64,000 nt of DNA from Amycolatopsis sp. NBRC 101858 (GTDB taxonomy: Bacteria; Actinomycetota; Actinomycetes; Mycobacteriales; Pseudonocardiaceae). The stretch is taken from positions 2,124,681 to 2,188,680 of the forward strand of contig NZ_BSTD01000001.1 of NCBI RefSeq assembly GCF_030269325.1, given 5' to 3'. The notes under the pieces were generated by a model, which saw nothing but the letters and a program-made list of their open reading frames with translations, was not told the origin of the DNA and searched no databases. Every line of letters starts with the position of its first letter. Within the stretch, counting starts at the first letter, position 1. This document shows positions 16,959 through 24,772 of this stretch, in pieces. The translations under genes and the position numbers were made by a program.

Positions 16959-17654
16959 TCAGGCCGCGACCGTCCGGAGCGAGCCGTACGTGGCGCCGAA
17001 CGCGCGGTTCTCCAGGGCGACGTCGACGGCGTCGAGCAGGGCTTGGCGGAGGCCGGGGCGGGTGAGGTCCGTGGCGTCCACCCCCAGCCGGACCAGCCCG
17101 CCCCGGCGGGCCGCGCGCGCCGCCGCCAGCACCAGTGCGAAGCAGCGCACCGTTTCCGTGCGGTGCGACTGGCTCGTGAACTCACTCACGCGTGCCCGGC
17201 GCACCTCGCCCGTGACGAGGTCGCGGACCGCGCCGAGGTCGGCGCACAGGCGGAACCCGTGTTCCGCCAAGGCCTGCAGCGTGCCCGGGGAGGCGATCCA
17301 GCGCGGTGGCGCGAAGCCGTCGACCGTCAGGCCCGCGGTGTCCAAGGCGGCCTTCGCGGCGATCAGCCGGAGTCGCGCTTCATGCGCCGGCAGCGTCGCG
17401 AACTCCGCCTTCTTGCCCAGGTACACCGTGCGGTGCGTGGGCGTGACGGTGTGGTCGTACCCGTGCAGCAGCACGGAATCGCCGGCTCGGGCGCGCGTGC
17501 GCACCCACTCCGTCACCGGGCCATCGCCGGTGCGGGCGGCGTACAGCACCGAGAGCGGCACGCGGCGGCGGTCGAGCTCGGCCGCGAGGTCGGCGCACCG
17601 GTGCAGCGTGCGCGGGGTGATTCCCGACAGCGAAACCAGCAAGCGAGCGTCCAC
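16959..17654 (-). CDS. DUF2334-type polysaccharide deacetylase-like protein
   Basis: A 231-residue protein from GTG 17654 (VDARLLVSLSGITP). The order LLVSLSGI, PLSVLYAART, DSVLLHGYDHT and GFAPPRWIASPGTL follows the deacetylase-like fold of DUF2334 proteins, which act on cell-surface or lipid-linked sugars in some cases. HGYDH supplies likely metal ligands. No signal peptide is evident. The longer in-frame start at 17840 would overlap the FMN reductase gene and yields an Arg/Pro-rich, non-family leader, so it is rejected. The start is weakly supported by an RBS. Function beyond the fold is unknown. Confidence 0.75.
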   Translation of the reverse strand: MDARLLVSLSGITPRTLHRCADLAAELDRRRVPLSVLYAARTGDGPVTEWVRTRARAGDSVLLHGYDHTVTPTHRTVYLGKKAEFATLPAHEARLRLIAAKAALDTAGLTVDGFAPPRWIASPGTLQALAEHGFRLCADLGAVRDLVTGEVRRARVSEFTSQSHRTETVRCFALVLAAARAARRGGLVRLGVDATDLTRPGLRQALLDAVDVALENRAFGATYGSLRTVAA

Positions 17655-17728
17655 GCCACCATTGGGACGCACGCGTCTGACGTCGCCGTGAACTGCGCAG
17701 GACGGGCGAGCGTCCGTTGCCGGAAGGG

Positions 17729-18244
17729 TCAGACGCCTTCGCGCAGCCGCTGCACCGCCACCGCGATCCGGCCACGCAGGTCGGGGTCGGCGACCTGGCC
17801 GTCGGCGACGTCCGCGCGGGAGACCGGGATCCGCGCGCACGCCTCGTCGACGATCTTTGCGCCCGCGTAGGTCAGGACCTTGCGCAGCGAGTCGTGCGCG
17901 TCGCGGCCGCCCGTCGGCGCCGCCACCGAAGACGCGTTGATCCAGGACACCGGCTTTCCGTAGATCTCGCCGCCGCCGACCGTCCAGTCCAGGAGGTTCT
18001 TGAACGAGCCCGGCAGGCCGCCCGCGTACTCCGGCGTGCAGATCAGGATCGCGTCCGCGTCCTTGATCGCGGCCCGCAGCGCCGCGACCTCCGGGTGCAG
18101 CGGCTCGCGGTCGTCATCCGGGTTGAAGTGCGGCAGGTCGCCGAGGCCGGTGTACGTCTTGCTCGCGGTGAGCGTCGCCACGGTCCCCAGCACCGCCGCA
18201 TTGCCGGAGCCTGCTCGCAGGCTGCCGCAGATCAGCAGGATCAC
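17729..18244 (-). CDS. NADPH-dependent FMN reductase
   Basis: A 171-residue flavodoxin-like reductase. The FMN phosphate loop is GSLRAGSGNAAVL (residues 7-19) and the isoalloxazine region is TPEYAGGLPGSFKNLLDW. Such enzymes (SsuE/azoreductase-like) supply reduced FMN or reduce quinones and metals. GTG 18244 overlaps the place where purC should end: the TGA inside its GTGA is one base out of the purC frame. In the sequence as given, the purC frame runs 131 nt into this gene. A purC-reductase transcript is likely. Confidence 0.88.
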   Translation of the reverse strand: MILLICGSLRAGSGNAAVLGTVATLTASKTYTGLGDLPHFNPDDDREPLHPEVAALRAAIKDADAILICTPEYAGGLPGSFKNLLDWTVGGGEIYGKPVSWINASSVAAPTGGRDAHDSLRKVLTYAGAKIVDEACARIPVSRADVADGQVADPDLRGRIAVAVQRLREGV

Positions 18245-19115
18245 GCGGCCAGTCTGCCAGGGAACGGCCGGTGATGAGGCGACATGCTTCGAGGTACCGG
18301 TCGCGCGTGGCGGTCACCACCTCAGGCGGCAACGGCGGCAGCGCGGACACGCAGTCCCAGCCGGACGCCGGGCCGACCAGCCAGTCGCGGACGTGCTGCT
18401 TGTCGAACGAGGGCCGCGGGCGGCCGGGGCGGTGGCCGTCGGGGAGCCAGTAGCGCGCGGAATCCGGGGTCAGCAGCTCGTCCGCGAGCACCAGGTCGCC
18501 GTTCTTGCCGATGCCGAACTCGAACTTCGTGTCGGCCAGCAGCAGGCCCTGCTCGGCGGCGCGCGTCGCGCCCCGGCGGTACAGCTCGAGCGACGCCTCC
18601 CGGACCTCTTCGGCACGCGCGCGGCCGAGGATCGATGCGAAGGTGTCGAAGTCGATGTTCTCGTCGGGTTCGCCGGGGCGCGCCTTGGTGGACGGCGTGA
18701 AGATCGGCTCCGGGAGCCGCGCCGACTCGGCCAGGCCCGGGGGCAGCGCGATGCCGCACACCGCGCCGGAGCGGCGGTAGTCCGCGTACCCGCGGCCGGT
18801 GAGGTGGCCGCGGACGACCGCCTCCACCGGCAGCATGTCGAGGCGCTCGACCAGCAGCGCCCGGCCACGGAAGGCGTCCGGGATGCCGGGGCCGTCGCAG
18901 GCCACCAGGTGGTTCGGGAGGACGTCGGCCAGCTCGCGGAACCAGAACACGCTCATCGCGGTGAGGACCCGGCCCTTGTCCGGGACGTCGGTGGGGAACA
19001 CGCGCTCGAAGGCGGAAATGCGGTCGGAAGCGACGATGAGCAGGTCGCTGCCCATGGCATACAGGTCACGGACCTTGCCGGAGACGAGTCGCTCGGGGGT
19101 GGGGAGGGGTGTCAC
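18114..19115 (-). CDS. purC: SAICAR synthase PurC, apparent stop-codon loss
   Basis: PurC condenses CAIR with aspartate using ATP. Family signatures are LVSGKVRDLYAMGSDLLIVA, SDRISAFE, VRGHLTGRGY, and DTKFEFG near the middle. From GTG 19115 the frame gives 333 residues, but homology stops at about residue 290 (LITGRSLADW). The remaining 40-odd residues are Arg/Pro-rich and overlap the start of the FMN reductase. One extra base in the CCGCG run just before 18244 would end the protein at a TGA inside the reductase's GTGA, giving the usual length of about 291. A one-base deletion, real or a sequencing error, is therefore suspected. GTG 19115 follows TAGGGT by 7 nt (leaderless). Confidence 0.9.
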   Translation of the reverse strand: MTPLPTPERLVSGKVRDLYAMGSDLLIVASDRISAFERVFPTDVPDKGRVLTAMSVFWFRELADVLPNHLVACDGPGIPDAFRGRALLVERLDMLPVEAVVRGHLTGRGYADYRRSGAVCGIALPPGLAESARLPEPIFTPSTKARPGEPDENIDFDTFASILGRARAEEVREASLELYRRGATRAAEQGLLLADTKFEFGIGKNGDLVLADELLTPDSARYWLPDGHRPGRPRPSFDKQHVRDWLVGPASGWDCVSALPPLPPEVVTATRDRYLEACRLITGRSLADWPRDPADLRQPASRLRQCGGAGDRGDAHREQDVHRPRRPAALQPG

Positions 19116-19122
19116 GCGCTGA

Positions 19123-19128
19123 ACCCTA
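19123..19128 (-). promoter_or_regulatory. -10 box of leaderless purC promoter
   Basis: Minus-strand TAGGGT lies 7 nt before GTG 19115. No ribosome-binding site is visible, and the family N-terminus begins at this GTG. Confidence 0.6.
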
Positions 19129-19162
19129 ACGCGCACCCTCCGCCACCATGGATGATGCTGGC

Positions 19163-19969
19163 ATGGCGTACGACTGGATCTCGGTGACCACCGACTACGG
19201 CCTGCGCGACGGCTTCGTGGCGGCCTGCCACGGCGTGATCGCGCGGCTGGCGCCCGCTGTGCGGGTGCTCGACGTCACACACGAGGTGCCGCCCCAGGAC
19301 GTCCGGCACGGGGCCATGGCGCTGGCCCAGACGGTGCCGTTCCTGCCGGAGGCGGTGCACGTCGCCGTCGTCGACCCGGGTGTCGGCACGGCCCGGCTCG
19401 GCGTGGTCGTCGTCGTGGAGAACGGGCTGCTGGTCGGGCCGGACAACGGCCTCCTGCTGCCCGCCGCGCACGCGCTCGGCGGGGTCCGGGCCGCGTACGA
19501 GCTGGCCGAGCCTTCGCTGCGGCTGCCGGTGACGTCGGCGACGTTCCACGGCCGGGACGTCTTCGCGCCCGCGGCGGCGCACCTGGCGCTGGGTGTCGCG
19601 CCGGCCGACTTCGGTGACCCGGTGTCCGACCTGGTCGAGCTGCCGGAGCCGTTCGTGGCGGCGTTCCCCGGGAAGCTGGTGTCGGAAGTGCTGACGGTCG
19701 ACCACTTCGGCAACGTCCAGCTCGCCGCGACCCCGGCGGACCTGGAGCTGTCGGGGTTGACCGGCGCGGTTTCCGTGCACAGCGAGCGGGTCGCGGTGGT
19801 CACCGAGATCGGGCGCACCTTCGCCGACGTGCCTGCCGGCGCGAGCGTGCTCTACACCGACTCCGCGGGACGGCTCGCCGTCGCCGTCAACGGCGGTTCG
19901 GCCGCGGCCGTGCTGGGGTTGGGGCCCGCCCAGGAGTGCACGATCACCTCGTCGCCAACCGTCACCTGA
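19163..19969 (+). CDS. DUF62 SAM hydroxide adenosyltransferase-like protein
   Basis: A 268-residue protein from ATG 19163 (MAYDWISVTTDYGLRDGFVA). Family members hydrolyse S-adenosylmethionine to adenosine and methionine or are related fluorinase-fold enzymes. The proposed catalytic Asp-Arg-His set maps to VVDPGVGTAR and the later TFHGRDVFAPAAAHLA. The C-terminal domain begins near VLTVDHFGNVQL. An in-frame ATG at 19148 would add 5 residues. It is divergent from purC and overlaps the convergent MOSC gene by 118 bp. A role in SAM turnover is inferred from the family only. Confidence 0.85.
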   Translation: MAYDWISVTTDYGLRDGFVAACHGVIARLAPAVRVLDVTHEVPPQDVRHGAMALAQTVPFLPEAVHVAVVDPGVGTARLGVVVVVENGLLVGPDNGLLLPAAHALGGVRAAYELAEPSLRLPVTSATFHGRDVFAPAAAHLALGVAPADFGDPVSDLVELPEPFVAAFPGKLVSEVLTVDHFGNVQLAATPADLELSGLTGAVSVHSERVAVVTEIGRTFADVPAGASVLYTDSAGRLAVAVNGGSAAAVLGLGPAQECTITSSPTVT

Positions 19970-20733
19970 CCGGGCCGCAGGACAGCGGCCTTCATCCCGA
20001 AGGTCACGCCACCGTCCGGGTGGCGGCGGTAGCTCGCGAGCGTGCGGATCGGCTCGGGGCCGGCCTTCTCGCCGGTCTCCTGGTCGACCATCGGCACCGT
20101 GCAGCGCACGCATTGCTTGGCGTAGCCGAACTTCGCGGTGCCCAGGGTCATCGCCCGGACTTCGTCCTCGGTGTGGGGCTCGATCCAGCCGGAGATGACG
20201 ATGTTGGGGCGGAAGCGGTCCATCGGCACGGGTTCGCCGCCGCGGGAAGCGATCCGCTCGTTCAAACCGTCCAATGAGGACTCGGACGCGACGAGCAGCG
20301 CGTGCCCGTCGGCGAACGCGGCGGTGCCGGGCGTCTCGCCGCCGGTGACGCGCTCGTGGTCCGGGGCGACGCCGATCAGGACGGACGGCAGGCCGAGCAG
20401 CTCCGAGAACCACTGCGCGGCTTCCTCGCCTTGGTGGACGCCGGTGCCGTGCCAGGAGAACGTCGAGCCCGGGTGCCGCGGGCCGTCGTGCCGGATGTCG
20501 ACGACGAGGTCTTCGATGCCCGGTGCGGCGAGCTCGAGCTTGCCGCCGTCGACCTTCGGGCGGACCGCGGCCAGCGCCGGGTAACGGCGCTGGCTGCGGA
20601 AGTCGCCGTCCGGCGCCACGACCTGGAAGACCCGGTCGTGCGCCAGTCCGGCCGGCCCGACCTCGGCGGCCGGCACCGAAGTGCCGGCACAGCCCTTCAC
20701 CGGGTAGTACGTCAGCCGCGCGATCCTCGCCAT
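19852..20733 (-). CDS. MOSC domain-containing protein
   Basis: A 293-residue protein with an N-terminal MOSC beta-barrel (ARIARLTYYPVKGCAGTSVP) and a C-terminal MOSC domain. The conserved Cys is in AKQCVRCTVPMVDQETG. MOSC proteins bind a sulfurated molybdenum cofactor and resemble the mARC/YcbX reductases that detoxify N-hydroxylated compounds. ATG 20733 lies 6 nt after TAGCCT, with no RBS, so it is probably leaderless. Its 3' end overlaps the DUF62 gene on the opposite strand by 118 bp. Confidence 0.88.
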   Translation of the reverse strand: MARIARLTYYPVKGCAGTSVPAAEVGPAGLAHDRVFQVVAPDGDFRSQRRYPALAAVRPKVDGGKLELAAPGIEDLVVDIRHDGPRHPGSTFSWHGTGVHQGEEAAQWFSELLGLPSVLIGVAPDHERVTGGETPGTAAFADGHALLVASESSLDGLNERIASRGGEPVPMDRFRPNIVISGWIEPHTEDEVRAMTLGTAKFGYAKQCVRCTVPMVDQETGEKAGPEPIRTLASYRRHPDGGVTFGMKAAVLRPGQVTVGDEVIVHSWAGPNPSTAAAEPPLTATASRPAESV

Positions 20734-20755
20734 GCCCGCAGGCTACCTGCGGGCA
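20733..20755 (-). terminator. Hairpin ending the amino acid ABC operon and carrying the MOSC -10 box
   Basis: TGCCCGCAGG (20733-20742) pairs perfectly with CCTGCGGGCA (20746-20755) around a 3-nt loop. It lies 21 bp downstream of the ABC ATPase stop. The same bases contain TAGCCT (20740-20745, minus strand), 6 nt from the MOSC ATG. One element may therefore end one transcript and start the next. Confidence 0.55.
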
Positions 20756-20775
20756 CGGCGACGACGCGCTCCGAT

Positions 20776-21519
20776 TTACAGCACCTGAGACAGGAATCGC
20801 TGCAGGCGGGGGCTCTGCGGCTCGTCGAAGATCTGCGCCGGCGGCCCCTGCTCCACGATCTTGCCCGCGTCCATGAACGCGACCTCGTCGGCGACGCTGC
20901 GCGCGAAGCCCATCTCGTGCGTCACGACGATCAGGGTCAGCCCCCGCGAAGCCAGGCCCGCCATGAGGTTCAGCACCCCCTTGACCAGTTCGGGGTCGAG
21001 GGCGCTGGTGGCCTCGTCGAAGAGCATCACCTCGGGGTCCATCGCCAGGGCCCGGGCGATGGCGACGCGCTGCTGCTGGCCACCCGAGAGTGCGCTCGGC
21101 CGGTACGGCGCCTTGTCGGCGAGACCGACGTCCGCCAGCCGGGCGCGGGCGATCGCCGCCGCTTCCTCCTTGCTCAGCTTCTTCACGCTGCGCAGCGGCA
21201 GCACGATGTTGTCCAGCACCGTCCGGTGACCGAAGAGGTTGAAGTGCTGGAACACCATGCCGACGCGCTGGCGCAGCGCGTCCGGGTCCGACCGGATCAC
21301 GGACTCGCCGTCGAGCAGGAGGTCGCCGGAGTCGGGCTCCTGCAGGCGATTCACGCACCGCAGGAGCGTCGACTTGCCGGAGCCGGACGGCCCGATCACG
21401 CAGGTCGTCTTACCGCTCTCGACCTTGAGGTCGACCCCGCGCAGGACTTCGAGCGTGCCGAAGCTGACGTGGATGTCGCGCAGCTCCACGCTGGACGAGC
21501 GCACCGCCGTCGTCACCAC
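20776..21519 (-). CDS. Polar amino acid ABC transporter ATP-binding protein
   Basis: A 247-residue GlnQ/HisP-type ATPase. Walker A is GPSGSGKSTLLRCVNRLQ, the Q-loop is VGMVFQHFNLFGHRTVLDN, the signature is ALSGGQQQRVAIARALA, Walker B is VMLFDEATSALDPE and the switch His is in VVTHEMGFARSVAD. It energises uptake by the upstream permease, which it overlaps by 7 nt. It is the last gene of a five-gene operon with three binding proteins and is followed by a hairpin. Confidence 0.95.
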   Translation of the reverse strand: MVTTAVRSSSVELRDIHVSFGTLEVLRGVDLKVESGKTTCVIGPSGSGKSTLLRCVNRLQEPDSGDLLLDGESVIRSDPDALRQRVGMVFQHFNLFGHRTVLDNIVLPLRSVKKLSKEEAAAIARARLADVGLADKAPYRPSALSGGQQQRVAIARALAMDPEVMLFDEATSALDPELVKGVLNLMAGLASRGLTLIVVTHEMGFARSVADEVAFMDAGKIVEQGPPAQIFDEPQSPRLQRFLSQVL

Positions 21520-22280
21520 GTGCTCACCCTCCCTCCGGGACCGATCTCCACCGGGTCACCGTCGTCCGGCTCGTCGGTGCGCACCTTGCGGCCCGTCCGG
21601 AGCTTCTTGTCGATGTAGTTCACCAGGTGCGTCAGCGGCACCGTGATCACCAGGAAGAACACCCCGGCGGCGACCAGCGGCGACAGGTTGCCGGTGTTGG
21701 CCGCGAGGTCCTGGCCGATCCGGAACAGCTCGCGCTGCCCGGAAAGCAGGCCGAGCACGTAGACGAGGCTGGAGTCCTTGACCAGCGCGATGAACTGGTT
21801 CACCAGCGCCGGCAGCACGCGCCGGACGCCCTGCGGGATGATCACCAGCAGCATCGACTTCGTGTAGCTCATGCCGAGCGCGCGGCTGGCCTCCATCTGT
21901 CCTTTGTCGACGCTCTGGATGCCGGACCGGAAGATCTCGCCGATGTAGGCCGCCGCGATCAGGGACAGCGCCAGGATGCCCATCGGGTACGGGTTCGTGC
22001 CGACGACGTCCCGCGCGAGTGTGCCGAGCCCCTGGCCGATCAGGAGGATCGTCAGGATGGCCGGCAGCCCGCGGAAGATGTCGGTGTAGACCCGCGCGGG
22101 CAAGCGCAGCCACCACTTGGTGGACAGGCCCATCACCGCCAGCAGCATGCCGAGCACGGTGCCGATCAGCGCCGAGGACACCGACAGGATGAGCGTGTTC
22201 AGCAAGCCGGTCTTCAGCAGGTCCGGCAGGACCTGGGAGATGTAGTCCCAGTCCAGGAACGTGTTGACGAAATCGTCCAT
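21513..22280 (-). CDS. Polar amino acid ABC transporter permease
   Basis: A 255-residue HisM/GlnP-type permease with about five membrane helices (LNTLILSVSSALIGTVLGML opens the first conserved block). The EAA loop is MEASRALGMSYTKSMLLVII. It is the only permease in the operon, so it presumably homodimerises. It starts 6 bp after the preceding binding-protein gene and overlaps the ATPase gene. The substrate class (polar amino acid) follows from the family of all five proteins. Confidence 0.95.
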   Translation of the reverse strand: MDDFVNTFLDWDYISQVLPDLLKTGLLNTLILSVSSALIGTVLGMLLAVMGLSTKWWLRLPARVYTDIFRGLPAILTILLIGQGLGTLARDVVGTNPYPMGILALSLIAAAYIGEIFRSGIQSVDKGQMEASRALGMSYTKSMLLVIIPQGVRRVLPALVNQFIALVKDSSLVYVLGLLSGQRELFRIGQDLAANTGNLSPLVAAGVFFLVITVPLTHLVNYIDKKLRTGRKVRTDEPDDGDPVEIGPGGRVSTW

Positions 22281-22286
22281 TGTGGA

Positions 22287-23066
22287 CTACTGCCCCGCTT
22301 TGAACTCGGCGGGCACGGGCGCGGTCGGCTCGAACTGGTCGTGCACCTTGACCCAGGTGCCGTCCGCGATGACCTTCTTGAGGCCGTCGTTGACCTTGGC
22401 GATCAGGTCGGTGTTGCCCTTCTTGAACGCGAACCCGTGCGGGATGGTCGTGGTGATCGCCTTGGTCACCTTGAGCTTCGCGTCGGCGTTGTTCTTCGCG
22501 TAGTCCTCGGCCGTGGCCTGGTCGAACACCGCACCGTCGATCGCGCCGGTCTTGAGGGCGTTGAGGGCGGCCGCGTCGTTGGGGAAGCGGACGGCCTGCG
22601 CGGTCGGCGCGTTCGTGCCGAGCCACGTGTCCGAGACCGTGCCCTGGACGACGCCGATCCGCTTGCCCGCCAGGGAGTTCTCGTCGGTGATGCCGGCGGT
22701 CTCCTTGGCCTCGATGCCGAGGGACTGGTAGTTGTACGGCGCCGAGAAGTCGACCGTCTTCTTGCGGGCGTCGGTCTGGGAGATCGCCGAGCTGCCGATG
22801 TCGAACGTGCCGTTGGCGACCTGGCCGAGCAGGGCCGAGAACTCCGTCGCGGCGAACTCGAGCTTCAGGCCTTCCTTGGCCGCGATGGCCTTCAGCAGCT
22901 CGTTGTCGAACCCGGTGTAGTTGCCGTTCTCCTGGTAGGCGTTCGGCTTCGAGTCGCTCAGCGTGCCGACCCGCAAGGTCTTGTCGCCGCCGCTGTCCGA
23001 GCCGCCGCACGCCGTGAGCGCGGCCAGCAAGGTCGCGGTGAGCGCCGTGACCAGTGTCTTCTTCAT
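22287..23066 (-). CDS. Amino acid-binding lipoprotein, paralogue 3 of 3
   Basis: A 259-residue family-3 solute-binding protein. The signal peptide ends in the lipobox LTAC (LAALTACGGSDSGG), so the mature protein is membrane-anchored. Conserved segments are TLRVGTLSDSKPNAYQENG, NYTGFDNELLKAIAAKEG, DIGSSAISQTDARKKTVDFS and LAGKRIGVVQGTVS. It is very similar along its whole length to the next gene upstream (for example GNYTGFDNELLKA and TAQAVRFP are shared), so the pair arose by tandem duplication. It is closest to the permease. Confidence 0.93.
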   Translation of the reverse strand: MKKTLVTALTATLLAALTACGGSDSGGDKTLRVGTLSDSKPNAYQENGNYTGFDNELLKAIAAKEGLKLEFAATEFSALLGQVANGTFDIGSSAISQTDARKKTVDFSAPYNYQSLGIEAKETAGITDENSLAGKRIGVVQGTVSDTWLGTNAPTAQAVRFPNDAAALNALKTGAIDGAVFDQATAEDYAKNNADAKLKVTKAITTTIPHGFAFKKGNTDLIAKVNDGLKKVIADGTWVKVHDQFEPTAPVPAEFKAGQ

Positions 23067-23073
23067 GCTTCTC

Positions 23074-23838
23074 CTAACCCTGGAACCCGGCCGGCACCGG
23101 AGCGGTCGGCAGGAACTGCTGGTGCAGCTTAAGCCAGGTCCCGTCGGAGATCACCTGCTTGAGCCCGTCGTTGATCTTCCCGAGCAGCTCGGTGTTGCCC
23201 TTCTTCACCGCGAAGCCGTGCGGCACGTCGGTGACGAAGCTCTTCACGACGACGAGCTTGGCGTCCGGGTTGTCGGTGACGTTCTTCTCGGCGATGCTCT
23301 GGTCGAGGATGTACGCGTCGACCGCGCCGCTCTTCAACGCGGTCAGCGCGGCGGCGTAGTCCGGGAACCGCACGGCCTGCGCGGTGGGCACCGTGCCGGT
23401 CAGCCAGTGGTCGCCGACGGTCGCCTGGATGACGGCGACACGCTTGCCGGCCAGGCCCTGCTCGTCGGTGACCGGCGTGCCCTGCTTGGCCTGGATGCTC
23501 ATGGTCTCGAAGTCGTACGCCGACGAGAAGTCGACCGTCTTCTTGCGCTCGTCGGTCTGCGCGATCGCCGAGCTGGCGATGTCGTAGCGGCCCGACGCGA
23601 CCTGCCCCAGCAGCGCGGAGAAGTCCGTCGCGGCGAACTCCAGCTTGAGGTTCTGTTTGGCCGCGACAGCCTTGAGGAGCTCGTTGTCGAAGCCGGTGTA
23701 GTTGCCGTCCTTCAGGAAGATGTTCGGCGGCGCGTCGCTCAACGTGCCCACGCGCAGCGTCGAGGAGGCGTTGTCCGAACCACCGCACGCGGTGAGCGTC
23801 AGGGCGGCGGCCAGCACGGTGACGATCAGCTTCTTCAT
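23074..23838 (-). CDS. Amino acid-binding lipoprotein, paralogue 2 of 3
   Basis: A 254-residue binding protein starting MKKLIVTVLAAALTLTACGG, with lipobox LTAC. The frame could begin 9 nt earlier at GTG 23847, which would overlap the upstream stop; ATG 23838 directly follows that stop. It shares blocks GNYTGFDNELLKAVAAKQ, SSAIAQTDERKKTVDFS, TAQAVRFPDYAAAL and PHGFAVKKGNTELLGKINDG with paralogue 3. Differences concentrate around the binding cleft segments, which fits changed ligand preference, but the ligands are not predictable by eye. Confidence 0.93.
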   Translation of the reverse strand: MKKLIVTVLAAALTLTACGGSDNASSTLRVGTLSDAPPNIFLKDGNYTGFDNELLKAVAAKQNLKLEFAATDFSALLGQVASGRYDIASSAIAQTDERKKTVDFSSAYDFETMSIQAKQGTPVTDEQGLAGKRVAVIQATVGDHWLTGTVPTAQAVRFPDYAAALTALKSGAVDAYILDQSIAEKNVTDNPDAKLVVVKSFVTDVPHGFAVKKGNTELLGKINDGLKQVISDGTWLKLHQQFLPTAPVPAGFQG

Positions 23839-23839
23839 G

Positions 23840-24658
23840 TCACGCACCCACGTTCTTGACGGGCAGGCCCGGGCCGCCCTGCTGGAGTTCCTTCGACAGG
23901 GGCGTCGTCTTGTAGAACTGGCCGTAGATGCGGGCGACCGAACCGTCCGCGATCGCCTTGGCGAGCCCGTCGTTGAGCTTCTTCAGCAGGTCGGGGTTGT
24001 TCTTGGCGACGGCGAAGGCCGACGGCGTGTCCTTGTCCTCGACCGTGTAGCCGAGCTCCAGCGGGACCGTGGGGTTCTGGTCCAGGTACTTCTGGCCGAT
24101 GTCCTGCGGCACGACCCAGCCGTCGAGCGCGCCGTTCTTCAGCTGCGCGAAACCCGCGTTGTAGTCCGGGAAGCGGACGACCTGGGCACCGGCGGTCTTG
24201 CCCGCGAACTCGTCCTGCACCGAACCCTGGACGACGCCGAGCCGCTTGCCCGCGAACGCCGCCGGGTCCTTGAGGTTCGCGCCCTTCGCGGTCACGATCG
24301 TGGTGAAGCCGGTGTTGTAGCCGTTGGAGAAGGAGACCGTCTTCTTGCGCGCCTCGGTGCTGGAGATCGTCGAGCTGCCGATGTCGAACTTGCCGGTCGC
24401 GACGCCGGCCAGCAGGCTCGAGAACTCGGTGCCGACGAACTCGACCTCGAAGCCCTCACGCTGGGCGATGTCGCGCAGCAACTCGTTGTCGTAACCGGTG
24501 AACCGGCCGTTCTCCAGGTAGATCGACGGCGGGGCGTCGCTCAGGGTCCCGACGCGCAGGGTGGTCGACCCCGCGTCGGAACCACCGCAGGCGGCGAGGG
24601 TCAACGTCAGCGCGCCCGCGGTGAGGGCGGCGGCGATTCTGGACAGCGTGGATCTCAT
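23840..24658 (-). CDS. Amino acid-binding lipoprotein, paralogue 1 of 3
   Basis: A 272-residue binding protein starting MRSTLSRIAAALTAGALTLT, with lipobox LAAC followed by GGSDAGS. It is the most divergent of the three but keeps TLRVGTLSDAPPSIYLENG, GYDNELLRDIAQREG, DIGSSTISSTEARKKTVSFS and LAGKRLGVVQGSV-like blocks. It is the first gene of the operon; GGAAGAAG lies before ATG 24658, and the frame could begin 12 nt earlier. Three binding proteins served by one permease and one ATPase would broaden the substrates of a single channel. Confidence 0.93.
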   Translation of the reverse strand: MRSTLSRIAAALTAGALTLTLAACGGSDAGSTTLRVGTLSDAPPSIYLENGRFTGYDNELLRDIAQREGFEVEFVGTEFSSLLAGVATGKFDIGSSTISSTEARKKTVSFSNGYNTGFTTIVTAKGANLKDPAAFAGKRLGVVQGSVQDEFAGKTAGAQVVRFPDYNAGFAQLKNGALDGWVVPQDIGQKYLDQNPTVPLELGYTVEDKDTPSAFAVAKNNPDLLKKLNDGLAKAIADGSVARIYGQFYKTTPLSKELQQGGPGLPVKNVGA

Positions 24659-24712
24659 CGCTTCTTCCATGGTGAGGAATAGCGCTTCGCAGCGCTCCGT
24701 GGTCAGCGATCG

Positions 24713-24718
24713 AGATTA
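24713..24718 (-). promoter_or_regulatory. -10 box of the three-binding-protein operon
   Basis: Minus-strand TAATCT is the best -10 match in the 114-bp gap between purB and the operon. It lies about 55 nt before the first start codon. A short AGCGCT-TCGC-AGCGCT hairpin (24681-24696) lies in the leader. Confidence 0.4.
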
Positions 24719-24772
24719 GGGATTTCGCCCGTTCGTGTGGATTCGTTCCACTCCGTGGACGGGTGCGTCAGC

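Noticed and set aside
20302..21618. 438-residue plus-strand frame over MOSC and ABC ATPase
   Set aside because: It is antisense to genes with clear motifs and has no recognisable domains.
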